From NCBI GenBank assembly GCA_910592005.1, contig CAJVPP010000061.1, positions 1 to 53,975 of the forward strand: DNA of 53,975 bases, written 5' to 3'. Each line of letters starts with the position of its first letter. Position 1 is the first letter of the stretch. Source of the DNA: Funneliformis mosseae (lineage: Eukaryota > Glomeromycota > Glomeromycetes > Glomerales > Glomeraceae). A program made the position numbers and the translations under genes. The notes beneath the pieces were generated by a model. That model was not told where the DNA came from, did no database searches, and saw only the letters and a list, made by a program, of their open reading frames with translations. This document shows positions 1-11,335 of this stretch, in pieces.

Positions 1-301
1 GTTTTTTCCTTATTTTTTGTATACGTTTTTTCCCACTTTTCCGTATTAAGTTTAAGGTTTTTACCTAAGGAAAAAACATATATATTATACTGATTTTCCA
101 TAAAAGTTATACGTTATAAAACTTAATATTTTTATAAAATTTTTATATTAAATTTTTTATTAAGCCTGTTATGCTGCTTATCCCAACCGGTGTTGTTATA
201 TTTAATATTCACAGTTCAACTATACATTTATCATTTTTCATTCTAGTATCTGCCAAAACTTTTGATTTAACTGGTAAAAATCTGAAAAGGTTGTAAAGTA
301 A
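1..301. other. AT-rich flank beyond the LINE 3' end
   Basis: No coding sequence is supported. The first 12 bases (GTTTTTTCCTTA) recur as an exact inverted copy at 66-77, so the first 77 bases could fold into a hairpin or be the end of a small element cut by the window edge. Nothing else recognisable. Confidence 0.4.
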
Positions 302-539
302 TTTTTTTTTTTTTAACGATGTGGCACTACCAGTAACTTTATTAAATTTATATATAAGAAATACAAAGTAAATTGAAAATAAATCTATACTAAGTACTAG
401 CTATCTCTCGTAGTTATATTGCAAACCCGTTTGAATCGACCTATCATCATCTTTCCCCTTTATCAACTCCACTAAGTACATATTTAATGAAAATTAACAT
501 TAGCAAAAAAAGAAAAAGAAAACGTCAGTACCTATCTAA

Positions 540-2265
540 AAATCTGAGAATGCATAGCCAAATTTGTTCGCAAGATGTATTCAAGTTTCTCAGTTAAAAG
601 AGAGGCTTGATATCTGTCTGTGAGGCAGGGTGAACTGGCACTGCGTTTACGCTTATCTTATTTAGTGATGCCTATTGAACGCTCTTTAGCGATTAATAAA
701 TTGCAATGGTGTTTCTAGACGTCATCATATAGCTTTTGGTGAAAGAGGAGCAGTGAGCGTAAAATGATGGAGAGGCATCGCTTTTTATTACCAGCTATTT
801 TGTAAACAATATTTATCAGGGAAGATGAATTCTGGATTGAATGATGTCTGTGTAGCTATTAGAAGCATTTGAAGGTGATGCGAAGGTGTTGTTAAATTCA
901 TTCTCTAGTTCAGTTTGGTGCACTGTATATCTGGCTCTATATGAAAAGCTTAGCTGATCAATAAGATCATTTTTGGTAGCTGAGATCGTGTCCATAATTT
1001 TCAAGGAGTATACTGGATATGTCCAAATATGAAAAACGGTTTTAGTAGCAACATTGCAACCCACACAAGGCCAGTATTCATATAAGTTAGGTCGTAATAA
1101 TGTAAGGCGTGATAGTGAAGGAAGTTCGTCGATGAAGTTTTTAATTATAAATGATTTGAGCTTACATGAAACAAAGGATGTGGAGAGAGAAGAGATGTTC
1201 ATTGAAAAAAGATTCTAGATGGTAAACCAATTGATAGATTTATTGACTGTGAGTGCTTTGAGTTTATCATTTCTATTCAAATCCAGAAAGTTGCCAAATG
1301 CTTGTGCTGCAAAGAGTTGCTTGAGAAAACTTCTGATAGAGACTTCAATAGGAATATTATTAAAGCAAAATGAGAGATTTGATGAGAGGATATTATTAAG
1401 TAGTAAGGATAAAAGGTGTATTGCATCCATCCTTAGCTAATCTATCTGCTATTTCATTGTAATAATTTTCAGCGTGTGCTTTGATTTTGTAGAGTAAAAC
1501 TTGGAGGTTGAGGTGATCAGTAATGTATTAGATAATAATTCAGATCATATAATTAGGAACTTTTTTAAGCTTTTTAGAGAAAGATGGTTAGAGAGCACAT
1601 ATTTGTTAAAACTATGAATTGTTGTTTGGCTATCTAGGTAGACGTCTACCACTGCGTTATTTGGGAATACTATGAAGGTAGTAAGGAGAGCATACATTTC
1701 AACTCGTGTGGAAGAGGACCAATTTGTGAGTGAGGTTTTGAAGGTAAATGGACCATTGTCAAGGTATAAGCAAATCCAACTGAATCCCATTTTACAGTTG
1801 TCCGTCTGAGGTCCTATTAAGGAGCCATCAGTGTAAAATATTAAGGCTGTAGTACTAATGAATGTGGATTGCAATTGTTTAAGCTTAGGTGAGTGCATCA
1901 ATAGTTGAATAAGAAGATCAATGATATTCTCGGAGAGTAGAGTTGTTAGAGGGGGGTCATTGTATAAACTGTAAAAGATCATATTGGTGATACAAAAGAT
2001 GTCCCTAAATGATTGTTTGGGTTGATTCTTGACTGTATGTGATTGCTTAGGAATAGTCTGAACTAAGTAGGCTAAGGTATTAGGGATATTGATGATGCAA
2101 CGTCTAGATGAAACAGTCTGTTTACTGAGAGAACAACCAGAGTATTTAACAAGCTGACAAATATTATTATGATTGATTTTGTGGATAAAATGGTAACAGA
2201 TGAGATAACTACTATTTGAGATATCAGCTATAATTTTTCTAACGGTTAGACCATTGAGCATTGTG
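540..2265 (-). pseudogene. LINE RNase H domain and C-terminal tail, broken
   Basis: RNase H removes the RNA strand of the RNA-DNA hybrid. On the minus strand an open piece (2261-1545) carries FYTDGS at about 1838-1821 (first catalytic Asp), RVEMYALL near 1715-1690 (catalytic Glu) and VYLDSQ near 1650 (catalytic Asp). The fourth acidic site is in ADRLAKDG at about 1460-1437, in a different frame. A downstream piece (1202-816) holds a Cys/His cluster, CVGCNVATKTVFH, seen in the C-terminal tail of related LINEs. Recognisable tail sequence runs to about 540. The set of four acidic residues is intact but the frame is not. Confidence 0.85.
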
Positions 2266-2539
2266 TCCTAAATTGATACTATTTCTTTCATTTGGCTATT
2301 TAAAGTGGGGCTTGAGAAATGGTTTTGTAACATGGTAAGGGGGAAGCTAGTCTGAATGCTGGTTTGATCAATCTATGTATATGACTTTCTAAAACAATGT
2401 TGTCTAATTTATAGAAAAAATTAGATGAACCAAATCTTTTTGACTAATGGTTAAAATCTCTGAGAAGGAAATCAGAAGTAGTAATTAAATGATGACCTGA
2501 GAAAGAGATTAGTTGATCTAGAAAATATAAGTTATAGTT

Positions 2540-4420
2540 AGTGAGAATCTTATTATATCTTTTCAGTAGACTACTAGAAAGGATTTTTGTGATGGGTTGG
2601 ATGTCTCCCTTAATTTTGTTAATGAGGAGCAGAGAAACATTAAGAGAAAGTTTTAAGGATGAAGAGTTAATAAGGGAAAGGGAGGCACTGAGTAAGTTTC
2701 TATGTGAACATTTGTTGAAGGAATGTGACCAATAATTTAGGGAGGATGTAACAAGAATATTGCTTGACTGTAATTGTTAAAGTTGAATTAAAGAAATGTT
2801 CTTATAAAGGGATAAGTTATTAAATTGGTAAATAAGGGCGGTTGAAAGGGATTTGATTTGTAGTGACCAGAGGTCGCTTATGTTATAGAATTGTTTGGAG
2901 TTCAAAAGAATGTTGGGGAGGGTAAGAGCGAATTTATTTTTATGTTTGAAAAGTAAACATATGGGAGTAAAAATTTTATGATATTCATTTTTTGAAAGGG
3001 TGTCAGCTGCATGTGATATTCTAGTAGGAAACACAAACTATATTAATAATATATGATAGTTATTTGTCCGTTAATGGTTTATATTTCATAGAGGTGACGA
3101 AACGGTTCACATTGAATACAAGCTACTTTTTGATGAATGATTGAGCTCTCTGACTGTTAATCTATATACCTAGAAACTGTACTGACCCTTCTTCAGGGGT
3201 GATATCGATAATGGTTAAACCAATTTGATAGGAACAGAGAGAACATTAACATGGCAGGTCATCAACAGTTTCGATTTGTCTTTGTTGAACGCAGATTTGA
3301 TGAGACTATAAAATTCATCTATAATGTGTAAAATTTCTTCTAAATCTTGTTTAGAACTAGCCACCCAGTTTGTATCGTCCATGAACGTAAGTAACAAAAT
3401 GGAGGCTAATATAATGCTGATATTCATAGAGGTGATGTCAGAAATTCAAGTATGATCAATTGTATATCTTTTATTTAGGGAGCCTACTTCGTAGAGTAAG
3501 GGGTCCAGGTAGATATACAACACTAAAGGGGAAATAACTTCTCCTTGGTCAATACCTATCTTGACATTGTATAAGTTAGTAGTTTCCAGTGCGGTAAATA
3601 CAGCGTTTCTTCTCAAAATAAAGAGGTTTATGATGAGTTCAGTAGCTAACTTAAGGACTTTGATTCTGTTTAGGGTAAGATAAAGGTAAGATAAATTTAC
3701 GCGATCATAAGCCTTAGAAAGGTCTTGCAGGAGAATTCAAATTTCTTCATTATTTTCGATAATATTCTCAAATAGTATATTGATAATTTTTATAGGTGGT
3801 TCCGTTGAACCTCCTGGCAATCCAGTGAAGTTTCCTCCTTTGAGAATATTGTGGTTGGTTAATATTCAGGAAAGTCTATTGGTGATGATCTTAACAAGGC
3901 CTTTACGCGCAGTTTCGAGTAGTGTAATGGGTTTGATTTTGATTATGTCATATTCCCATTCCATGGGTTTGAGAATGGGGTATATGTGAGCAATTTTCCA
4001 TTCGTTGAAGATGTCACTTATAGTGAAGCATATGCAAATAAGTTTCCAAAGAAGTCAATAAAGCTTGTTTCCAAGGTGAGCAATCATTTCATTAGTGATG
4101 CCAGAGGGACCAGCTGCTTTATTATTGGGAAGTGTTCTAAGGATAGCAAGCCATTCATCATATGTGAGAGGTTGCATGAGATTGAAATAGTGTTGTTCCT
4201 TAACGTAATCCTTAGGTTTATATTGCTCAGATCATCTGAGAGGCATAAGGTATACAAGGTTGAGGGACAGCAAAGTTTTAGAAATGATCAATTGTGGCTC
4301 TCTTGATTTCTTCTGGTTCGATGGTGAAATGTTTATCACCTGAGTCCTTGTCTGTGATAAGCAATCTATTGAGCACTATGGATCGTTTCTTCTGATTCAA
4401 GATAGAGGCAATCATTTTAA
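2540..4420 (-). pseudogene. LINE reverse transcriptase domain, broken
   Basis: Reverse-transcriptase motifs appear in order on the minus strand: GGNFTGLPGGSTEPP at about 3845-3790; LQDLSKAYDR at 3730-3701 (motif A, with its catalytic Asp); GIDQGEVISP around 3562-3530 (motif B); and FMDDTNW at 3385-3365 (motif C, the F/Y-x-D-D box). After it, the thumb-proximal segment reads FNKDKSKLL. All three catalytic aspartates are still legible, yet stops and frameshifts divide the domain into short open pieces (for example 3427-3215 and 3034-2777). The open frame at 2541-2735 on the other strand is a shadow. Confidence 0.88.
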
Positions 4421-4949
4421 AGGGGTCATCTTGCAGGTTGTCACATTACTTGTTTATAAAGGACTTGATAGCTGATTCTTTTATTTTTTGTATTTCAATT
4501 TTAGCTAAAGCTATTAAAGATTTGTGAAGATCCTTAATTTTTAATTTGACATTATTGATATTATCAATTCGCAGAGAAAAAGTAAAGTAACACATAGGAA
4601 GTTTTAATTTTGCGATCAACTTTTTTATATTATCCTTGATATAGGACCATTCGAGGGATTCAGGCTAACAGTTTGTACGTAAAAGTGAGTTTTTAAAACA
4701 GAGCAGAAATGAGCTAACTTTCCTAGCTGCAATGAAAGAGGGGGCTAATCAAAAGGTCATTTATCTCTTTGTTGTAAGGAAATCCAAACTTGAAGTATGA
4801 CACATCTGTTAGCAGCTAGGATGGTGGTTTTAATATTTGTTCATAGAGTGTTTATATTGCATCTGTTAGTGAAGAGGTTCGAGAAGTAATCCAGGTTGTG
4901 ACATCTATAATGAAAATCAGTGTGCATAGCGAATTCATTCTATTTGGAT

Positions 4950-5765
4950 AGGTTCATAACTCTTAAATTAGAAATTTATCATTATTTTGTAAGGTACGAC
5001 CTCGAGCATTTAATTGCGTATGACAATTAGCGAATATCATAAAAATGATTTTATGGTCAGGCGAGTAGAGAACTGGCTGATCTAAGTATGAATAAAGGAA
5101 TTCTGAAGTGAAGTTGGGTAAGACAAAAATGGTGTTAATTTTTGAACTACGTGAGCTTAAGTGGTATGTGAATTGGGGTGTATTATGACAAACGTCATAA
5201 AGGTCTAGAAAGTTCAATGTGAAGAGCTGTTTGTAAAAGTTCATTTGCCAGTGTAAGGCTTTGCTATTGTTAACTTGTGACTAGTAGGTATCGAGATTCA
5301 CGTTGAAATCCCCTAAGATAACAGTTCTAAAATCCGCTCTGATGCTGTCATAAACATGTTTGATGATTAATTTGTGTAGTTTGAGCCGTTTTGTCTTGAT
5401 ATCAGATTCAGTTGAAGCATGTAAATAGACACAGAAGATGCAAAGTTTGGTATGTCCAGATAAATACAAGTCTATGTAGATAAATCAATCATTATCCAGA
5501 TAGACTTTTTGGATGTACACAGCCTAGGATTTTTTAACGAGAATGCCAACTCTGACATGTGAGTTAAAGCGGTTACTCTAAAAAAAAGTGTAATCAGGGT
5601 TGTGTGTATAATGAAAGGATTAGTCAGACTTGTGTCGAATTTTAGTAAGACTTACGAAATCTGTTTTAAGATCTGTAAATATATCATTAATAAATTGGTT
5701 TTTCATTAAACATTGAAGTGAATTTACATTATGGGTAGCAAAAAATATAGTAGGTGTACCTTTTG
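4950..5765 (-). pseudogene. LINE endonuclease (APE/EEP type), broken
   Basis: This domain nicks target DNA to prime reverse transcription. Three family signatures are readable on the minus strand: HNVNSL at 5733-5716 (the Asn of the first motif), GDFN at 5313-5302 (central motif), and PDHK near 5064-5050, the place of the catalytic SDH motif with Ser replaced by Pro. A further piece at 5140-5110 reads SSRSSKINTIFV, where the family usually has an R-I-D-x-I motif, so that Asp is also lost (KIN). Stops and a frame break separate 5469-5281 from 5244-4963. The lost residues argue against activity even apart from the frame damage. Confidence 0.82.
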
Positions 5766-5879
5766 AATTATTTTGATTATTAATGGAATGTTCTATATAT
5801 TTATTATTATAATTATTATTTTTATCGATATTTGTATTATTATTAATTATGGTTGTGGATTAGGTAATGGATGAAGTTA

Positions 5880-7511
5880 TTGTGGGAAGGAATCAGATGG
5901 CTTTTGCACCTGAGCTATGATTTTAAGTATTTAGGCATTAACGAGCTGTAACTGCTTCTGTTGATCAGCGATGACAGAGGCTTGTTTATTAATAATTGCT
6001 TGTATTTTAAAGTCGATGAGAACTGGTGATTTATTAAAGTTTTCATCTGAGAAGGAATTGGTAATACAAATTCTTTTTTGGAGGGTAGAGGTAGACGCAG
6101 ATTGCTGTGCAATAGGCCCATTATTCAGGACGCTTGACGGTAAAGAGAAAGGTGAGGTATAGATAGTTAATTGAGCCTTTTTTAGCTTAGCAATGTGAGT
6201 TTTAAGATTAGACATAGCCTTTTGCATGCCCGCGAGTATACTGAGGATTCTATCTAGCTTATCATTGGTTGTATTATTGTTATTTTTGGGATTATGAACT
6301 GAGTCATCAATTGAAGAACCTGCAAGGCCTTTGTCTTTGGTTTTGCCTTTATCTGTAGCAGATTTGTTTTCCTCTTTGGGAAAGGATGACTGTTTGTAGT
6401 TAGATTGGCAGTTATTGTGTCTCGTGATCAAGGATCTAGATCCTGCTGGCTTGAAGTGAATGTATAGTTTTGAACAGAGAGAAGCTTGTAAATTAGAGTT
6501 TTAGGTTAATCGACAGGATCGTCATTTACTGATGGAATAATTTGGGGCATTTCATAACAATATGTTCTAGAAAACCACATTTATAATAATATCTCACGTC
6601 AACTAAGCACCATTGGAGTTCGTTATCGCTGAACGCAAAAGATTGTTTAATAGCATTGTTAAGGTCTGCTTCTGTTTTGAAGTAAAGGACTGTGAAGAGT
6701 TGAGGTTTATAATTGTTTGAATGAGAAATGTAGAGGGCTTTAGCTTTGGTAGCTAAGGTGATGTCTTGCAGATTCCTAGCAGAGTATGAAAGAGATCGAC
6801 ACTTTTAGGATCTTCATAAGTGATGTAAGCTTGCTGCCAAAGATCTCTGGTGAACATTTATACAGTAACTATCTTGCCATATTTAGCAAATATGTTGGTG
6901 AGCTGTTTCTTTTTAAGGTTAAGATGGATATCAGTGATATGAAGTGTGCATTGAGGGAACTGCATATTTTTTTGTAAGTCACATACTGAACCAGCTGGTT
7001 GATATCCAAATCGAAAAATTTCGCATTAAGGGCTGATTTCATAGATTGCTGATCGTTAAAGTAGATCACGATCGACTGAATAAGGTTAATGTAGTAGACA
7101 TTAATCCTCCTGAACGTGTCATCAAGGACGAAGTGAGCATTAGTAATCTTCGAAATAGTAGCAGTGGGGAGGTCTTTGGGACTTTTGGGAATAGTTGCTG
7201 TGCAAGCAAATGGGGTTGAACGAGTAATAACTGTGAAGTCTTTGTTTTGATCCATTTTCATATTAGAGTCATCTTCTATGAGAAGGTATTTGTCTTTATC
7301 CAAGACGTTGGGGGGAGTAGGAGTTAGTGGTTTGAAAAAGTTTTCGATAAGGGCAGCATCTAAAGTTGAGGACGGGTCTAACTATTCTCCAGAGCTAGAG
7401 GTTGAAGCAACTGGTGTCTTGAGAGTTTGTTGGTGTTTTATTAGATTGAAACGATGCTTATTTTTCATTGACACTTGTTTGTTTTGGTTTTTTCTAACTA
7501 TAATGAATAAA
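5880..7511 (-). pseudogene. LINE ORF1 (gag-like), broken
   Basis: This is the N-terminal, nucleic-acid-binding part of the LINE, which would coat the element RNA. The clearest open piece is 7303-6869 (144 codons), starting MDKDKYLLIEDD; similar sequence continues upstream to about 7470-7511 through one stop. Around 6770-6600 is a segment reading LYFKTEADLNNAIKQSFAF. It is followed at 6594-6547 by CGFLEHIVMKC, a CCHC zinc knuckle whose first Cys is a Tyr (YYKCGFLEH). A further open piece, 6431-5931, is rich in Lys, Asn, Ser and Gln and ends in a Gln/Leu-rich stretch that could be helical. Frame changes separate the pieces. Function is inferred from position and the zinc knuckle; no RNA-binding fold was verified. 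Confidence 0.75.
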
Positions 7512-7699
7512 AGTAACTTCTAAAATAAACTCTTTCCTGGTTGTGAAAGTGTGTTTAAGCTATTATAGAATTATAAGACTAACTAACGGAGTCAAAAATA
7601 TAATAGAACTTTGAAGGTAAATATTTTTATTTTCTTAGACTTTATTTTCGAAAAGTGATTGATGGAAGAGAGTTTTTGCTGTAAAGTAAATTAGATAAT

Positions 7700-8767
7700 G
7701 TGTACTATCTCATTATTAACGAAAAGAGTATAGTTAGTCATCGCATACTTGTATTGATTGATTTGCGTTTACGACAAGCCTTCTTAGAATGCAGAAATCA
7801 TGCATTTGGTAGACGTTCAATAATTCTGATTGGGGACTTTGATCAACTTCTTCCTGTACTAGATGAACTGATATACTCTCAAGTCATTTGATGAGATTCT
7901 CTATCAAATGATGCTATTACAGTTTATCAACAGTTTTGTGAGATTTATCATCTTAGTATTATTTAATATTAATCAGATGATTTGAATGAACAACATAGAT
8001 TTAGAGATCTCCTATTGCGTTTGCATGATGCTGAATCTACTGAAAATGACTGAATGTTACTTGCTACTTAATTTTCTAATGCTCTAAACGTGTTATTCTT
8101 ATTAGATCATACTTGTTTCTCTGATATCACATCTATTATACTGTGTAGATCTAATGTTAAAGAATTTAAAATTAATAAACTCAGATCCTTGAATTCCTCA
8201 ATTGCCAGAATTAATGCTGTTCATATTGGAGTTGAAGCTCATAAAGCTGATTCTGATATAGCGAAAGGCCTTGAGCCTTTTTTATTATTAACGAGAGGTT
8301 TAAGGGTAATGCTTAAGACTAACTTATGGACTGAGACTGGTTTAATTAATAGTTCAGTAAGCATTATTCAAGAAATTATTTTCAAAGAAAATCAGTCCCC
8401 ACCTTTTCATTCTCTTCCTATTACTGTTATAGTGAAGTTTGATAATTATTCTAGCCCTGTTATCCTGACTGCTGATAGGAAAAAACTCATTCTGATTGTA
8501 TCAGTTAGGCATATTTGAGAAGAGAAAAAAGACCCTTGCTCTCATTTGCAGATTCTGCTTTACCTAGCATAGGCAATTATAGTGCATAAAAGTTAAGGTC
8601 TAACATTAGAAAAGGCTGTGATAGACCTTAGAAGAAAGAAATTTGCTGCTGGCCTCTTATTTGTGACAATATCTCAGGTTCTTACTCTCAATAATATTCT
8701 TTTTAGCCTGTTTTCACTCGAAAGACTCTACTGCATTAAAATTATAAGAGGTTACATGAGAGAATAA
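7700..8767 (+). pseudogene. PIF1-like DNA helicase fragment, broken
   Basis: This is a remnant of a PIF1/RRM3-family 5'-3' DNA helicase, of the type multiplied in Glomeromycotina genomes and sometimes carried by Helitrons. The first open piece (7700-7891) has the Walker B-like IINEKSIVS, then LRQAFLE, then GDFDQLLPV, the usual GDFxQLPPV motif with one Pro changed. Between 7920 and 8080 a segment with stops reads EQHRFRDLLLRLHDAEST. The second open piece (8090-8518) carries INAVHIGVEAHKADSD and LTRGLRVMLKTNLW. The C-terminal motif follows with two in-frame stops, HKS*GLTLEKAVID, and ends near 8767 at GYMRE*. The Walker A (GxGKT) end is missing, so the copy is truncated at its N-terminus. No Helitron Rep domain or Helitron termini were seen. 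Confidence 0.85.
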
Positions 8768-9972
8768 TCGAAGAGAATTGGTTGATCTTTATAATACCCC
8801 AAAATAATTGCTGATTAACGTATAAAATCTATTTAAATAAGAATTTTTTTAGGATTTAAAAATTCATTTTTACCAGAAATATGCTATATCAGAAATTTTA
8901 AATAGTTCTCAGAATTTCAAAAAAACTTTTTTGTCAAAAAATAAAATACAATATTTTTGACATGTATGATTTTGCTGTGATACATGTACCTATTGTAAAT
9001 TGTAAATTAGTAAATTAACACTTCAAACATTATAATGATTCCTGTTACCTAGTATATAAAATAATTTAAAATAAGTTATTTCTGTTGCATTAGATTTAAT
9101 TTTTATATCACAAATTAGAGTATATATGAATATGTATAAAAATAGAATAAATATAAAATAAGTAGAATATACAGTTAAAAAATTTAAAAGGCATTATGTA
9201 ATTTCTAAATCAATCATTAATAATATCAAATAAATTTTTTTTAATTTTAGTCAAAATTATGTTTAATGCTTAATATAAGCCAAATTATCATATGATTTTT
9301 TAAAAAAATTTGACATCTTAATTTTTGAAATTATTAAGACTAAATAATGGAAGCTATATAATAGATTTATGATAATTCTTAATCATATGACTTAAAATCA
9401 GCTAAAATTATATTATAATGCTAATTGAAATTAACTGCAAATTTTTACTACATTACATAATACCTTTTTTATACTACTATGATATTTTAAAAGATCATTA
9501 AATAAATATAAAAGGAAAGTATTTTCAGTATCTTAATAGGTAACTTAAGAGGTCTAGAAGTAGATAAATAAAAAAATAGCTTTTATTAATAAAAAAGATT
9601 ATAAAATCATATAAATATATCAAGATCACTAACTTGTTTTTTGTTTGTATATATCTTTCTAATCACATTTATTATTTTAAAATTTGTATTTTTAAATAAA
9701 TTTTAATGCTCTTTACCCTTAAAATTGTAAATTTATAAATAATCTTAAACAAGTCAATATTCAAGATTATTTTGATAACGTGTAATATAGTTAAATAGTT
9801 TTAAAGTATTTTAATTTTTATTAATATAATATAGTTATAAATATTAATATAATAGTAATAAAGAGATTTTAATTTTTCATATTTGTAAAAAAATTTTAAA
9901 TAATCACGTGTTCACAATTTTATTCGCTAATATTTTATACTAAACTGTTTAGTATATAACATAAATATTATA
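8768..9972. other. AT-rich gap, no gene seen
   Basis: About 1.2 kb of very A+T-rich sequence with stops in all frames. No motif, tandem array or element end was recognised. Confidence 0.6.
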
Positions 9973-10144
9973 CAGTCAACTCTTATTATAACGAACTCTA
10001 TGTTCTAGACCTCAATTTCGCTATAAGGCTATAGTGAAGATTTTAAGAGATTTGATTGGCCAATTCACTATAACGAGAGTATTTTTATTATATTTGTTCA
10101 AAAAATTCATTATATCAAGAGTTCGCTATAACAAGAGTTGACTG
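9973..10144. mobile_element. MITE with TA target site, pogo/Tc1-related
   Basis: A 172-bp element flanked by TA on both sides (9971-9972 and 10145-10146). Its ends are inverted copies for about 26 bp: left CAGTCAACTCTTATTATAAC, right (reverse complement) CAGTCAACTCTTGTTATAGC. Inside, variants of the string TATAACGA recur (near 9988, 10020, 10064 and 10127). It encodes nothing and would need a transposase supplied by a full-length relative. The next 75 bases (10147-10222) contain an inverted pair TACTGAACT/AGTTCAGTA and a CGACTGTATA end, probably a truncated relative. Confidence 0.85.
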
Positions 10145-10222
10145 TATATCAAATTCATTATATACTGAACTAAAACTTTCAGAACGGAGAGTTCAGTATA
10201 ACCAGTAGCGACTGTATATACA

Positions 10223-11260
10223 ATTTACTCTATTAACATAGAAGCTATATAATAGTTATAATTCAAGTGATAAAAATAAACTACTCAACATAAATGCTTA
10301 TATTATTCAAGAGTTATATGATGGATTGTTAGAATATCATTACGATCAATAACAGTTACTTCTTTATTCTTGTTAGAATAATAAATTGTGAACAGTTAAA
10401 CAATATCTTGATCATCATTCTATTTATATTAAATTTGCATAATGGTTTATTGAAGAATTGAAAAAGTATAAAAAATCATCTAAATTTTATTTCAATAGAT
10501 TAGTATCTTTTTGAAACTTGACTGATTAATTCCAAATTAAATATTCAAGTTAAATGCTTAGCTAACTTTGCTAAACATTTTTATGAACCTTGATGCAATT
10601 AATAATAAGACAAAATACTACTTCATGATTATATAAAATGGAGAGTTAATTATATAACCTTTAGATTAATATGCTTATGAAAAATCAGATAAGGCTTTTA
10701 AATGAGATTTCTTTAAAACCTTACTAGAAACTTTGCTATTTTTTTTTTTAGATTAGCTTTTGAAAGCTATAGGTTTGTTATTTACCATTAGCAGTTTGTT
10801 AGCTTAGAGGATGGATGATCATTTGCATCTAGTTTTGATTCTTCAAAAACCTTGAATCTCTCCATCTTCTGATTTGAAATTGCAATTTGCTTAGAATTTG
10901 AAAAATGATAAAATAAATGGAATAATAATATGACTTTGGTTTGAACAAATCGTTATATCAAGACAGTGGTTTTCTTGAAAAATTTATACAATTTTGTGAT
11001 GATCCAATTTATCATTTTTCTACTATTTATAATTTCATCAAAAATCATATTTATTATATTATAGCAAATCAAAGGTCTTTCAACAAGCTTGATCTTAAAA
11101 CTCATGCAAATATGTCATTACCAATGAAATAGTCTATATTATAATTGATGCTGTAATACAAAAAAAATTCAATAGTAAAATTTTACTATGTTGACAAAAC
11201 ACCCAGCTCATCCTAAAATTTATTCAGTTAGATAATATTCATAGGCGTGATATTCAATAT
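10223..11260. other. Coding-like debris upstream of the XPF gene
   Basis: Stretches of plus-strand sequence look like former coding DNA, for example 10941-11132 (63 codons: MNKSLYQDSGFLEKFIQF and onward), with stops before and after. I do not recognise the family. No TIRs or LTRs were found around it. It may be an old transposon body; it is not called as a gene. Confidence 0.35.
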
Positions 11261-11273
11261 CATCCAATAAGAA
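11261..11273 (+). promoter_or_regulatory. CCAAT-box-like motif upstream of XPF
   Basis: CATCCAATAAGAA lies about 63-75 bases before the XPF start codon. The same 13 bases occur at 19220-19232 upstream of the RCC1 gene. CCAAT boxes bind the HAP/NF-Y complex in fungi; a role here is inferred from position only. Confidence 0.35.
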
Positions 11274-11335
11274 ATTAATATTACAAAAAGAGATTCAGAT
11301 CGACCGAAATAATTTCGTAAATCTGTAAAATCGAC

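Larger units (their letters stand above)
302..7511 (-). mobile_element. Degenerate LINE-type non-LTR retrotransposon
   Basis: Reading the minus strand from 7511 down, the expected parts of a fungal LINE appear in order: a gag-like region with a degenerate zinc knuckle, a basic and coiled-coil-like segment, an APE-type endonuclease, a reverse transcriptase, an RNase H domain, and a Cys/His-containing C-terminal tail. Coding similarity continues to about 540. A run of T at 302-316 on the plus strand is a poly(A) run on the element's strand, a plausible retrotransposed 3' tail. Every domain is cut by stops or frameshifts, so the copy is dead. The 5' limit is approximate (start of the recognisable gag part). 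No target-site duplication was identified. Confidence 0.88.

Noticed and set aside
3780..4306. Plus-strand open frames of 69 and 106 codons
   Set aside because: They are opposite the reverse transcriptase motifs of the LINE (LPGGSTEPP, QDLSKAYDR).
7700..8767. Calling the PIF1 fragment a Helitron
   Set aside because: No Rep/HUH motif, TC 5' end or hairpin-CTRR 3' end was found nearby, so only the helicase similarity is claimed.
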